Source: Stenotrophomonas sp046736075
GTDB lineage: Bacteria > Pseudomonadota > Gammaproteobacteria > Xanthomonadales > Xanthomonadaceae
Direction: 5' to 3'
DNA: 64,000 bases
Assembly (NCBI RefSeq): GCF_046736075.1
Contig: NZ_CP177163.1
Location: 310,001-374,000, forward strand
Notes under the pieces: generated by a model
Database searches by the model: none
Seen by the model: only the letters and a program-made list of their open reading frames with translations
What the model was told of the DNA's origin: nothing
Shown here: positions 17,873 through 24,945 of the stretch, in pieces
Layout: every line of letters starts with the position of its first letter
Position numbering within the stretch: position 1 is the first letter of the stretch
Position numbers and translations under genes: made by a program

Positions 17873-18676
17873 CTATCGCAGCCGCGCGAGCTTGGATTCC
17901 AGACCGGCGGCACTGAGTTCCCCCAGATGCACGTCACGCAACCGCCCGTCGCGATCGAAGAACAGGGTAGTCGGATACGCCTGCACATGCAGCGCCGTTG
18001 CCGCCTGCATCGGTTCGTCGAGCAGCACATTGTGCAACGACAGCTGTTCCGCCTTGAGGAAGGCCTGCACGTCGTCCGCGGTTTCGCCCTGGTTGGCAAA
18101 GACGAAGCGCAGCTCGGGATGGCGCTGCTGGGCGCGGGCCAGCACCGGCATCTCGCGGCGGCATGGACCGCACCAAGTGGCCCAGAGATTGACCACGGTC
18201 GGCTGCGCGCGCTCGCCTCCCAGCGTGGCGGGTGTACCGTCCAGCGCGGTCAGCGCAAGTGTCGGCAGCGCAATGCGGTCGCGCTGCAGCCAGCCACTGC
18301 CCAGCGACAGCGCAGCCCAGCACAGCACGCCCGCCAAGGCGCCGGCCGCTACCGGAGCGCGCAGTCGGGGCCAGCGGCGCAGGCGCCATGCGCCCCAGCC
18401 CAGGCCGACCAGGAGGGCTACCCACGCCAGAAAGCCACCATCGCCCAGCCGAAGCACGGCCCAGCCATCGTGGCGATAGTCTGCCCAGTAGCGCAGGATG
18501 AAGCCGAGACGGCCGGCCAGCAGGCCGACCAGCAGCATGTCGAACAACACGCCGCGGGGCGTGGGTGAGCCCTCTTCCGGCGGCACACGCAGCACGCGCG
18601 CCACCAGCATCGCCACACCCATCGCAACAAGCACCCACACCACCACCAACGGCACCGGGCCGACACTGCTTATCAT
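17873..18676 (-). CDS. TlpA-family thiol-disulfide oxidoreductase with Lgt-like membrane domain
   Basis: The 267-residue protein has four membrane segments in its first 130 residues. That region contains LLVGLLAGRLGFILRYW and LRLGDGGFLAWVALLVG, which resemble the conserved core of prolipoprotein diacylglyceryl transferase (Lgt) but lack a complete catalytic set. The C-terminal half is a TlpA/ResA thioredoxin domain with active site CGPC in NLWATWCGPCRREMP and a cis-proline AYPTT. It probably reduces periplasmic partners such as the DsbG-like protein encoded directly downstream. The electron source is unknown. Confidence 0.8.
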   Translation of the reverse strand: MISSVGPVPLVVVWVLVAMGVAMLVARVLRVPPEEGSPTPRGVLFDMLLVGLLAGRLGFILRYWADYRHDGWAVLRLGDGGFLAWVALLVGLGWGAWRLRRWPRLRAPVAAGALAGVLCWAALSLGSGWLQRDRIALPTLALTALDGTPATLGGERAQPTVVNLWATWCGPCRREMPVLARAQQRHPELRFVFANQGETADDVQAFLKAEQLSLHNVLLDEPMQAATALHVQAYPTTLFFDRDGRLRDVHLGELSAAGLESKLARLR

Positions 18677-18751
18677 CGTTTCGCATTCGGTATCGTGCCG
18701 ACCCGCATGGTCCCAGCATGCGCCGATGCGATCAAGCCGCAGCGCGGCACG

Positions 18752-19816
18752 TCATGCCGCGCGCATGGCCTCCACGACGCGCGCCGGTGCCGTGGTGCTG
18801 CGTTCGCGACGCTGGCTCACGATCTGACGCCGATAGCGCGCCGGGGTGGTGCCGACGATGCGCAGGAACAGCCGCCGGAACGCGCTCTGGTCGGAGTAAC
18901 CCACGTGCCAGGACACCTCGTCGATCGCCCCGCCCGCCTGGAACAGCATCTGCGCTTTGGCGATGCGCAGGCGCTGGCAGTACTCGATGGGCCGCATGCC
19001 GGTGGCGCGCAGGAAGCGGCGCTGCAGGGTCCGCGGCTCCAGGCCGGCCGAATCGCAGATGTCCTGCAGGCTCACTCCGCGCGCAGCGATGCTGTGCAGC
19101 CAGCGTTGCGCCTTGAGAACGCAGCGGTCGCCGTGGGCGAAGTTCGGGCTGAAGCGTTCCAGGTCGTCCTGCACGGTGCGCGGAATCACCAGCTGCAACT
19201 GCTGGGCCACCGACGACATCACACTGTGGCCGTATACGCGGGCAAGCAGGCGCAGGCTCAGGTACTTCCATGAGTCGGTGCCGGCGGCGGTCAGCAGATC
19301 GCCATCGTCCACGAGGGTGCGCTCGCTGGGCAGCCAGCTGGGCACAACCGTGTTCAGTGCCGCGTAGCGGTCCAGGCTGGGCAGCCGTACCGGGCGGCCG
19401 GCCAGCACCCCCGCACGGGCCAGCAGCAGCGCGCCTTCCTCGCAGCCGGCCAGCAGGCTGCCGGCTTCGTGGCACTCGCGCAGCCATGCCAGCAGCCCCT
19501 CGCCGGCCACCGACATCGCCCAGCCGGGCTCGTTGCCGGGCAGGATCACCACCGCCGGCAATGCCTCGCCGAACAGCGTGGCACCGGCCATGCGCTGCAT
19601 CCCGCCGCCTCGCGTGCACAGGGTCCAACGGGTAACGAGCATGCGCGCCCCCGGCCGCCGCCCGGCCGCTGCAACCCGGTTGGAGAGCTGGGCAAGCTCG
19701 GAAAGCACCGTCGCCGCACCACGGATGCTGCCCGCGTACTCGACCACGGCCACCTCCATCAGCGTAGGCGCCGCCGGCGTCCGCCGCAGCGAAGGGGAGT
19801 TCAACGAGGTGTTCAT
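18752..19816 (-). CDS. GlxA-type AraC-family transcriptional regulator
   Basis: The 354-residue protein has an N-terminal DJ-1/PfpI-like domain (residues about 20-200, with LPAVVILPGNEPGW and GCEEGALLLARAG) and a C-terminal AraC domain with two helix-turn-helix units (SLQDICDSAGLEPRTLQRRF and AIDEVSWHVGYSDQSAFRRLF). GlxA-type regulators respond to small metabolites such as amines, betaine or nitriles. No target gene is adjacent in a clear divergent arrangement; the effector is unknown. Confidence 0.9.
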   Translation of the reverse strand: MNTSLNSPSLRRTPAAPTLMEVAVVEYAGSIRGAATVLSELAQLSNRVAAAGRRPGARMLVTRWTLCTRGGGMQRMAGATLFGEALPAVVILPGNEPGWAMSVAGEGLLAWLRECHEAGSLLAGCEEGALLLARAGVLAGRPVRLPSLDRYAALNTVVPSWLPSERTLVDDGDLLTAAGTDSWKYLSLRLLARVYGHSVMSSVAQQLQLVIPRTVQDDLERFSPNFAHGDRCVLKAQRWLHSIAARGVSLQDICDSAGLEPRTLQRRFLRATGMRPIEYCQRLRIAKAQMLFQAGGAIDEVSWHVGYSDQSAFRRLFLRIVGTTPARYRRQIVSQRRERSTTAPARVVEAMRAA

Positions 19817-19981
19817 GAAACCTTGCTCCAGCAGCGTTACCCGTCACGGGGGGAGCGGGGGCGCTTGCGCGCACGCCCGATCAACAGTTGGCTGGAGGTT
19901 ACGGACGGCATCGCGGCCCATCCATGAAACTAATTGCATCTTTGCGGGCAACCGCGCGGGCGGCCGCCACGGACCCAACCC

Positions 19982-20013
19982 TTGACCCTTGACCCGGCTC
20001 CAGGGTCCACAAT
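19982..20013 (+). promoter_or_regulatory. MerR-type promoter with long spacer and operator dyad
   Basis: A -35 TTGACC (19982-19987) and a -10 CACAAT (20008-20013) are separated by 20 bp rather than 17. The spacer is filled by a dyad, GACCCTTGA and TCCAGGGTC, matching at eight of nine positions around CCCGGC (19984-20007). This is the classical MerR-family operator geometry, in which the activator untwists the DNA. It lies 27 bp upstream of the MerR-type gene. Confidence 0.7.
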
Positions 20014-20039
20014 GAGCCCGATCTACTGCCGAGGTGGTG

Positions 20040-20462
20040 ATGAACATTGGACAGCTTGCGCGCCAGGCCGGCGTGCCCATCGACACCGTGCGTTACTACG
20101 AGCGGCAGCAGCTGCTGCCGACCGCACGCCGCAGCGCCGGGGGCTATCGGGTGTTCAGCGATGACGACCTGACCCGGCTGCAGTTCATCCGTCGCGCCAA
20201 GTCGCTGGGCTTCAGCCTGGATGAGATCGGCGAACTGCTCTCGCTCAGCGACCAGCACGGCCAGGATATGGCGCAGGTCCGCATGACCGCCGTGCAGAAG
20301 CTGCAGGACATCGAACAGCGCATCGGCGAACTGCAGCGCATGCATGGCGCACTCAAGCAGTTGGTGGATGCGTGCCCTGGCCACGGCGAACGCGGGCAGT
20401 GCCCGATCCTGGCGGCGCTGACGGCGCCGCGCCAAGGGCCGCCCCACTCCACCGCACCATGA
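20040..20462 (+). CDS. MerR-family metal-responsive regulator (CueR/ZntR-like)
   Basis: The 140-residue protein has the MerR winged helix (MNIGQLARQAGVPIDTVRYYERQ), a long dimerisation helix and a metal-binding loop (ACPGHGERGQCPIL) with Cys112, His115 and Cys121. The loop resembles CueR (Cys112, Cys120) but is one residue longer. The position that is Cys in Zn/Cd/Pb sensors and Ser in CueR reads Asp or Met here. Metal specificity is therefore open: copper, zinc or lead. It is probably autoregulated through the operator just upstream. No metal transporter is adjacent. Confidence 0.85.
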   Translation: MNIGQLARQAGVPIDTVRYYERQQLLPTARRSAGGYRVFSDDDLTRLQFIRRAKSLGFSLDEIGELLSLSDQHGQDMAQVRMTAVQKLQDIEQRIGELQRMHGALKQLVDACPGHGERGQCPILAALTAPRQGPPHSTAP

Positions 20463-20541
20463 CGACCGCGCATCGCGTTTTCGGCGATGCCGGCGTGAAT
20501 GCAGTTCAAGCAATGGATGAGAAATTTCCTGCAGTTTTCTC

Positions 20542-20570
20542 TTGCCAATCGAAAACGCCGTCGCTATGAT
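20542..20570 (+). promoter_or_regulatory. Sigma-70 promoter of tRNA unit 1
   Basis: TTGCCA (20542-20547) and TATGAT (20565-20570) are separated by 17 bp and sit 18 bp before the first tRNA-Ala. The spacing and sequence are close to consensus. Confidence 0.7.
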
Positions 20571-20587
20571 TTCGCTCCTCACGACGT

Positions 20588-20663
20588 GGGGCCATAGCTC
20601 AGCTGGGAGAGCGCCTGCATGGCATGCAGGAGGTCGGCGGTTCGATCCCGCCTGGCTCCACCA
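20588..20663 (+). tRNA. tRNA-Ala (anticodon GGC), copy 1
   Basis: The 76-base gene folds as a full cloverleaf. The acceptor stem GGGGCCA pairs with TGGCTCC and includes the G3-U70 wobble that identifies tRNA-Ala. The anticodon loop ATGGCAT reads GGC, the T-arm contains GGTTCGATCCC, and CCA is encoded. It reads GCC and GCU alanine codons. It is cotranscribed with the tRNA-Glu 52 bp downstream. Confidence 0.98.
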
Positions 20664-20715
20664 CTTCAATCATTAGGCCGATTGAAGTGCGGTGAGAAAA
20701 ATTCGGTTTTCGTGC

Positions 20716-20791
20716 GTCCCCATCGTCTAGAGGCCTAGGACATCACCCTTTCACGGTGGCGACCGGGGTTCGAATCCCCGTGGGGACGCCA
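20716..20791 (+). tRNA. tRNA-Glu (anticodon TTC), copy 1
   Basis: The 76-base cloverleaf has acceptor stem GTCCCCA/TGGGGAC, anticodon loop CTTTCAC (anticodon TTC) and an encoded CCA. It closely follows E. coli tRNA-Glu. It is the second gene of the first Ala-Glu unit. Confidence 0.98.
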
Positions 20792-20803
20792 ATTGAAACG
20801 CAG

Positions 20804-20836
20804 AACGCCCCGGTCTTGGCCGGGGCGTTTTGTTTG
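20804..20836 (+). terminator. Rho-independent terminator of tRNA unit 1
   Basis: AACGCCCCGG pairs with CCGGGGCGTT around a short loop, followed by TTGTTT, 12 bp after the first tRNA-Glu. Confidence 0.85.
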
Positions 20837-20889
20837 ACACGACCACTGTCTCGATCCATTTTTTTTCAGTGTTGTGTCAGAGAAAAGAC

Positions 20890-20918
20890 TTGGCGAATGC
20901 ATCGCACACGCGTAGAAT
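20890..20918 (+). promoter_or_regulatory. Sigma-70 promoter of tRNA unit 2
   Basis: TTGGCG (20890-20895) and TAGAAT (20913-20918) have a 17-bp spacer and lie 17 bp before the second tRNA-Ala. Confidence 0.65.
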
Positions 20919-20935
20919 TCCGCCTCCAGCATCGT

Positions 20936-21011
20936 GGGGCCATAGCTCAGCTGGGAGAGCGCCTGCATGGCATGCAGGAGGTCGGCGGTTCGATCCCGCC
21001 TGGCTCCACCA
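20936..21011 (+). tRNA. tRNA-Ala (anticodon GGC), copy 2
   Basis: The 76 bases are identical to copy 1, including G3-U70, anticodon GGC and encoded CCA. Confidence 0.98.
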
Positions 21012-21062
21012 ATCCGGACATTAGGCCGTCAGGATTGCTGAAAAATTTGATGAGTTTCATGC

Positions 21063-21138
21063 GTCCCCATCGTCTAGAGGCCTAGGACATCACCCTTTCA
21101 CGGTGGCGACCGGGGTTCGAATCCCCGTGGGGACGCCA
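21063..21138 (+). tRNA. tRNA-Glu (anticodon TTC), copy 2
   Basis: Same 76-base sequence as copy 1, 51 bp after the second tRNA-Ala. Confidence 0.98.
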
Positions 21139-21155
21139 CTCATCAACGAATACCG

Positions 21156-21180
21156 AGGCCCGGCATGCCGGGTCTTTTTA
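21156..21180 (+). terminator. Rho-independent terminator of tRNA unit 2
   Basis: GCCCGGCATGCCGGGT hairpin followed by CTTTTTA, about 17 bp after the second tRNA-Glu. Confidence 0.85.
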
Positions 21181-21212
21181 TTCACCGCCCCCTGCGGGTT
21201 TCGAATGTGGTC

Positions 21213-21241
21213 TTCCACAAACGTGAACAGGCAGGTATACT
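21213..21241 (+). promoter_or_regulatory. Sigma-70 promoter of tRNA unit 3
   Basis: TTCCAC (21213-21218) and TATACT (21236-21241), 17-bp spacer, followed by the GC-rich discriminator AGGCGGCTCG. GC-rich discriminators are typical of stringently controlled stable RNA promoters. Confidence 0.65.
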
Positions 21242-21262
21242 AGGCGGCTCGCGGTACAACGT

Positions 21263-21338
21263 GGGGCCATAGCTCAGCTGGGAGAGCGCCTGCATGGCAT
21301 GCAGGAGGTCGGCGGTTCGATCCCGCCTGGCTCCACCA
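21263..21338 (+). tRNA. tRNA-Ala (anticodon GGC), copy 3
   Basis: Identical 76-base tRNA-Ala; starts the third Ala-Glu unit. Confidence 0.98.
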
Positions 21339-21386
21339 CTTCTCCGGACACAGGCCGTCCGACAGAAGCAAAATTCGGTTTAACGC

Positions 21387-21462
21387 GTCCCCATCGTCTA
21401 GAGGCCTAGGACATCACCCTTTCACGGTGGCGACCGGGGTTCGAATCCCCGTGGGGACGCCA
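21387..21462 (+). tRNA. tRNA-Glu (anticodon TTC), copy 3
   Basis: Identical 76-base tRNA-Glu, 48 bp after tRNA-Ala copy 3. Confidence 0.98.
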
Positions 21463-21474
21463 GCTTCAACAAAC

Positions 21475-21500
21475 AGCCCTGACTTCGGTCGGGGCTTTTT
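21475..21500 (+). terminator. Rho-independent terminator of tRNA unit 3
   Basis: AGCCCTGAC and GTCGGGGCT form a stem around TTCG, followed by TTTTT (wobble or mismatch at one position). Confidence 0.85.
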
Positions 21501-21521
21501 GTTGGTGGTCTTCAAAAAAGC

Positions 21522-21550
21522 TTCCCATTCGACAATAACGTCGCTATGAT
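21522..21550 (+). promoter_or_regulatory. Sigma-70 promoter of tRNA unit 4
   Basis: TTCCCA (21522-21527) and TATGAT (21545-21550), 17-bp spacer, followed by AGGCGGCTCG as in unit 3. Confidence 0.65.
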
Positions 21551-21572
21551 AGGCGGCTCGCAGCATCAACGT

Positions 21573-21648
21573 GGGGCCATAGCTCAGCTGGGAGAGCGCC
21601 TGCATGGCATGCAGGAGGTCGGCGGTTCGATCCCGCCTGGCTCCACCA
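21573..21648 (+). tRNA. tRNA-Ala (anticodon GGC), copy 4
   Basis: Identical 76-base tRNA-Ala; the flanks to the right match unit 3 almost base for base. Confidence 0.98.
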
Positions 21649-21696
21649 CTTCTCCGGACACAGGCCGTCCGATAGAAGCAAAATTCGGTTTAACGC

Positions 21697-21772
21697 GTCC
21701 CCATCGTCTAGAGGCCTAGGACATCACCCTTTCACGGTGGCGACCGGGGTTCGAATCCCCGTGGGGACGCCA
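21697..21772 (+). tRNA. tRNA-Glu (anticodon TTC), copy 4
   Basis: Identical 76-base tRNA-Glu; last gene of the array. Confidence 0.98.
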
Positions 21773-21784
21773 GCTTCAACAAAC

Positions 21785-21810
21785 AGCCCTGACTTCGGTC
21801 GGGGCTTTTT
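21785..21810 (+). terminator. Rho-independent terminator of tRNA unit 4
   Basis: Same hairpin and T-run as the terminator of unit 3. It also separates the array from the acetyltransferase gene read from the other strand. Confidence 0.85.
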
Positions 21811-21835
21811 GTTGGCGCTTCGCTTTGTGGCTGCC

Positions 21836-22252
21836 TCAGCCCACCACCTTGGCCATGCCAACCGACTTCGGGGCGGTCTGGGTGTAACCGAACTGGGCGT
21901 ACAGACGGTGCGCCTGCCCATCGGCGATCAGGCTCACATAGGCCCCGGCCGCGTTCGTGCGCAGCCAGGCATCCAGGGCAGTCATCACCGCCTTGCCCAG
22001 CCCCTGCCCCTGGCGATCGGGAACCACGGCGATGTCCACGACCTGCAGAAAGCAGCCGCCGTCGCCGATCAGCCGGCCCATCGCCACCAGCTGCTCGCCA
22101 TCGCGGATGCTCACACCGAACACCGTGTTGGGCAGGCCCCGCGCGGCGGCCTCCAACGATTTGGGGCTCAGGCCGGCGAGCACGCGCAGCTGGCGGTACT
22201 CCTCGACAGTGGGTGGCACCGGGTAACACTGCAGGCCGGCAGGCAGGGACAT
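21836..22252 (-). CDS. GNAT-family N-acetyltransferase
   Basis: The 138-residue protein has the GNAT acetyl-CoA motif VPDRQGQGLGKAVM (Q/RxxGxG/A) after the beta4 strand VVDIAVV, and an aromatic motif B region (YAQFGYTQTAP). The family transfers an acetyl group from acetyl-CoA to an amine of a small molecule or protein. The substrate is unknown. It is divergent from the SRAP gene, with about 105 bp between them. Confidence 0.88.
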   Translation of the reverse strand: MSLPAGLQCYPVPPTVEEYRQLRVLAGLSPKSLEAAARGLPNTVFGVSIRDGEQLVAMGRLIGDGGCFLQVVDIAVVPDRQGQGLGKAVMTALDAWLRTNAAGAYVSLIADGQAHRLYAQFGYTQTAPKSVGMAKVVG

Positions 22253-22357
22253 GGGCGACGCCTCGGAGTGAACAGGCCCGTAGCATGCCGCAGGCCGCTC
22301 GCACCCGGTGAGACCAACCGGCCTATGCTGTCACCCTGCCCCGCCACGCCTGCCGCC

Positions 22358-23314
22358 ATGTGCTACTCCGCCCAGATCCGCGCCGATTACACCAAGCTTG
22401 TCCGCGAGTACGGCGCCGTCATGTCGCTGGATGAGTTCGCGCAGCTCTACGCGCACGATCCGGGCAAACCCCGCCCCAAGACACCCAAGGCGATGGACGA
22501 CGGCTTTGCCGGTGCACGCACGCCACAGGGCCAGGACATCGTGGCGAAGATCCAGCAGTGGCATGCCGAGGAAATGCGCGCGCTCGACGAAGAGATCCGC
22601 CTTCAGTCCGCGCGCCTGGCAGCGGCCGAAGCCAGCCTGGCCGCCCGCCCCTCGCAGAAGGCGCGCAATGAGATCCGCATCGCCGGCAACCGGGTCGAAC
22701 GCGCGCAGGCGCGCCTGGACGATCTGCATCGCACCGGGCTGCAGCCTCGCGACAGCCGCATCTTCCCGGGCGTCTACGCCCCGGTGATCGTGTCCGAACA
22801 CGGCCAGCGCGTGATCAAGCCGATGCGCTACCAATGCCGCCTGCCGGACACGCCGGCGCGCCACGACACGCTCTACCCGGGCACCTACAACGCGCGCCGC
22901 GACAGCCTCGGCGGATACTGGAAGTCTGCGTTCGGTCATCGCCACGGCGTGGTGGTGGTGCAGTCGTTCTACGAACACGTCCCACGGCATGCACTGGAAC
23001 ATCGGGCGCTGGCACCCGGAGAAAGCGCGCAGAACGTCGTGCTGGAATTCCGCCCGCAACCGCCACGCGACCTGCTGGTGGCCTGCCTGTGGTCGGAATG
23101 GGAAGGGCCGGAAGGCCGGTTGCTGTCGTTCGCGGCGATCACCGACGAACCGCCGGTGGCAGTGGCCGCCGCCGGGCATGACCGCTGCATCGTGCCGATC
23201 CGGCCGGAGCACCTGGACGCGTGGCTCAATCCGGACCCGGCCGATCTTGCCGCGCAGTACCGCATTCTCGATGACCGCGAACCGCTCGATCTTGACTACC
23301 TGGAAGCGGCGTGA
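22358..23314 (+). CDS. SRAP domain protein (HMCES/YedK-like abasic-site sensor)
   Basis: The 318-residue protein has the SRAP catalytic residues in place: Cys2 directly after the initiator Met (MCYSAQI), Asn178 in YPGTYNARRDSL, Glu206 in SFYEHVP and His274 in GHDRCIVPI. SRAP proteins covalently trap abasic sites in single-stranded DNA through Cys2 and protect replication forks. Residues about 60-125 form a long charged helical segment (QWHAEEMRALDEEIRLQ and onward) not found in the short E. coli YedK (222 residues), which accounts for the extra length. The start is fixed by the need for Cys at position 2. Confidence 0.9.
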   Translation: MCYSAQIRADYTKLVREYGAVMSLDEFAQLYAHDPGKPRPKTPKAMDDGFAGARTPQGQDIVAKIQQWHAEEMRALDEEIRLQSARLAAAEASLAARPSQKARNEIRIAGNRVERAQARLDDLHRTGLQPRDSRIFPGVYAPVIVSEHGQRVIKPMRYQCRLPDTPARHDTLYPGTYNARRDSLGGYWKSAFGHRHGVVVVQSFYEHVPRHALEHRALAPGESAQNVVLEFRPQPPRDLLVACLWSEWEGPEGRLLSFAAITDEPPVAVAAAGHDRCIVPIRPEHLDAWLNPDPADLAAQYRILDDREPLDLDYLEAA

Positions 23315-23334
23315 CGCCGGCTTCCACTGCTGCA

Positions 23335-23715
23335 TCAGCCGGCGACTGAATCGCCTTGGCGCGCGCGTTCGAGCGCGGCCGTCAGTTCAGCCGTCAGGTA
23401 CGGCTTGCTGAGCACGACACCGCTGCGGAACGTCGGCGGCAGATGATCCGGCGACATGCCCGTCGCCAGCACAAACGGAATGCCACGCTCGGCCAGCCCT
23501 GCGGCCACCGCTTCGCTGGTTTCGTTGTTGGCCAGGCGGTAGTCGAGCAACGCGACCTGCGGCGTGGTCTCGCCCAGCAGGCGCAATGCCTCGGACACCG
23601 ATGCCGCCAACCCGACGACGATCGCGCCGGACTGCACCAGCTGCATCTGCAGCAGGGCCGCGCTCATCTCATCGTTCTCCACCACCAGCACCCGTAGATC
23701 CTGCAACGCGCTCAT
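23335..23715 (-). CDS. Single-domain response regulator
   Basis: The 126-residue protein is a receiver domain alone: LRVLVVENDEMSA supplies the acidic pocket, VALLDYRLANNE the phosphoacceptor Asp, and VVLSKPYLTAELTAAL the conserved Lys. There is no output domain, so it should act as a phosphate relay or by protein interaction. No cognate kinase is adjacent. The ATG is preferred because GGGAG lies upstream and the receiver fold starts directly after it. Confidence 0.87.
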   Translation of the reverse strand: MSALQDLRVLVVENDEMSAALLQMQLVQSGAIVVGLAASVSEALRLLGETTPQVALLDYRLANNETSEAVAAGLAERGIPFVLATGMSPDHLPPTFRSGVVLSKPYLTAELTAALERARQGDSVAG

Positions 23716-23840
23716 CCCCGGCTCCCTGTATGGTTCAGCACGGTGATTATAGCGTCCCAACCCGATGAAGGCGCCCGTCACACTGAAGCGTTCAGGTCTC
23801 CCCACAGCACCGGGTTTTGTATACACTACGCGGCCAGCCA

Positions 23841-23927
23841 GCCGAAGTGGCGGAATCGGTAGACGCAGCGGACTCAAAATCCGCCGCCCTTAAAAGCGTG
23901 TGGGTTCGAGTCCCACCTTCGGCACCA
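23841..23927 (+). tRNA. tRNA-Leu (anticodon CAA)
   Basis: The 87-base class II tRNA has acceptor stem GCCGAAG/CTTCGGC, anticodon loop CTCAAAA (anticodon CAA), a long variable arm and T-arm GGTTCGAGTCC, and CCA is encoded. It reads UUG leucine codons. Confidence 0.97.
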
Positions 23928-23962
23928 TTGGAACGATACGCTCCGCAATCGCCGGAGATGAG

Positions 23963-23985
23963 ACCCCGCTTCGGCGGGGTTTTTC
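23963..23985 (+). terminator. Rho-independent terminator of tRNA-Leu
   Basis: ACCCCGC-TTCG-GCGGGGT hairpin with a TTTTC tail, 36 bp after the tRNA. Confidence 0.9.
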
Positions 23986-24134
23986 GTTTCCGCAAGGCCG
24001 CATCGCAGCGACGGTCCCATGCGCTCGCAGGGTATTTCCGGCCACGCGGTGTGAGATCATGGACGGCGTATGGACAACCCGCGTCACCCGATCGAGATCA
24101 TCGAGCGGGTGCGCCAGATGGAGAGCTGGGACGC

Positions 24135-24521
24135 ATGAAATTTCGCATCATCGTGGCGCTGGCCGGCCTGCTCGGTACGGCTTCCGCCCACGCGCTCACC
24201 GTGGAGAGCTACGAACAGCTCAAGAAGAAGGTCGACGTCGATACCACGGTGAGGATGTCGCTGTTCAGCTACTTCCAGGGGGTCGCCGAGACCTTCTTGG
24301 CCACCTCGGATGCCACCACCGGGCAGATCAACCTCCGCTCCGGCGACACGGTCTGCATGCCGGCCGGGGTCAAGCTTGGCGCAGACCTGGTGGAAGCGGC
24401 CGTGCAGCAGGAAATCACCGACCACCGTGCGATTCACATGAAGACCCCGGATTGGGACCAGATCTACGTGTCGATCTACGCCGGTTACGGCCTGGTCCGC
24501 ATGTTCCCCTGCACCCGGTAA
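24135..24521 (+). CDS. Small secreted protein, possibly Rap1a/Tai-like
   Basis: The 128-residue product has a signal peptide (IIVALAGLLGTASAHA). The mature part carries FSYFQGVAETFLATS, a cysteine in TVCMPAGVKLG and a C-terminal RMFPC. This layout (Gly-containing helix, CxP..., terminal FPC) resembles the Rap1a/Tai family of periplasmic immunity proteins, but that match is by eye and weak. No effector gene is next to it. It could equally be an unrelated periplasmic protein. Confidence 0.6.
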   Translation: MKFRIIVALAGLLGTASAHALTVESYEQLKKKVDVDTTVRMSLFSYFQGVAETFLATSDATTGQINLRSGDTVCMPAGVKLGADLVEAAVQQEITDHRAIHMKTPDWDQIYVSIYAGYGLVRMFPCTR

Positions 24522-24653
24522 TCGCCTGGACGACCCGGCGGCCCACACCGGGCCGTTCGACAGCGCCGCAGGCGCCGCGCCCCATGCAGGGCACTAACAT
24601 CCCGGGGGCTACCGTGATGACTGGATGCATCCCATCCGTCAGAGGCGACGACC

Positions 24654-24923
24654 GTGCCGGATACCGGCCTGTTCCACCTGTTCGAGGTCAGTCGCGTCCC
24701 CGGCGCGGCAACGCAGACGACGATCAACGCCATCCTGTGCGTGCGTGCCGAGTGCCTCACCTGCCATCAGACGATGAACGTGACCGCGCCGCCAGCGCTG
24801 TTGAACATCTCCGGCGGCGGCGCCGTACTGGAATGCCCGGTCTGTTTCAGCCGGCAGCCCATCTCCGGCGCGCGCTTCGCCGACTTCCTCGACCGCTACC
24901 CGAACGGCTGCACGACCCGCTGA
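24654..24923 (+). CDS. Small protein with two CxxC pairs (possible zinc ribbon)
   Basis: The 89-residue frame starts at a GTG. It contains CVRAECLTCHQ and, 30 residues later, ECPVCFSRQ, a spacing that fits a zinc ribbon. The segment between them (NVTAPPALLNISGGGAVL) looks like a beta hairpin. It is not recognised and no nearby gene suggests a role. The GTG start is the only one that keeps all residues upstream of the first CxxC. Confidence 0.5.
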   Translation: MPDTGLFHLFEVSRVPGAATQTTINAILCVRAECLTCHQTMNVTAPPALLNISGGGAVLECPVCFSRQPISGARFADFLDRYPNGCTTR

Positions 24924-24945
24924 GCGCACCCATCGCGGCGGCGCA

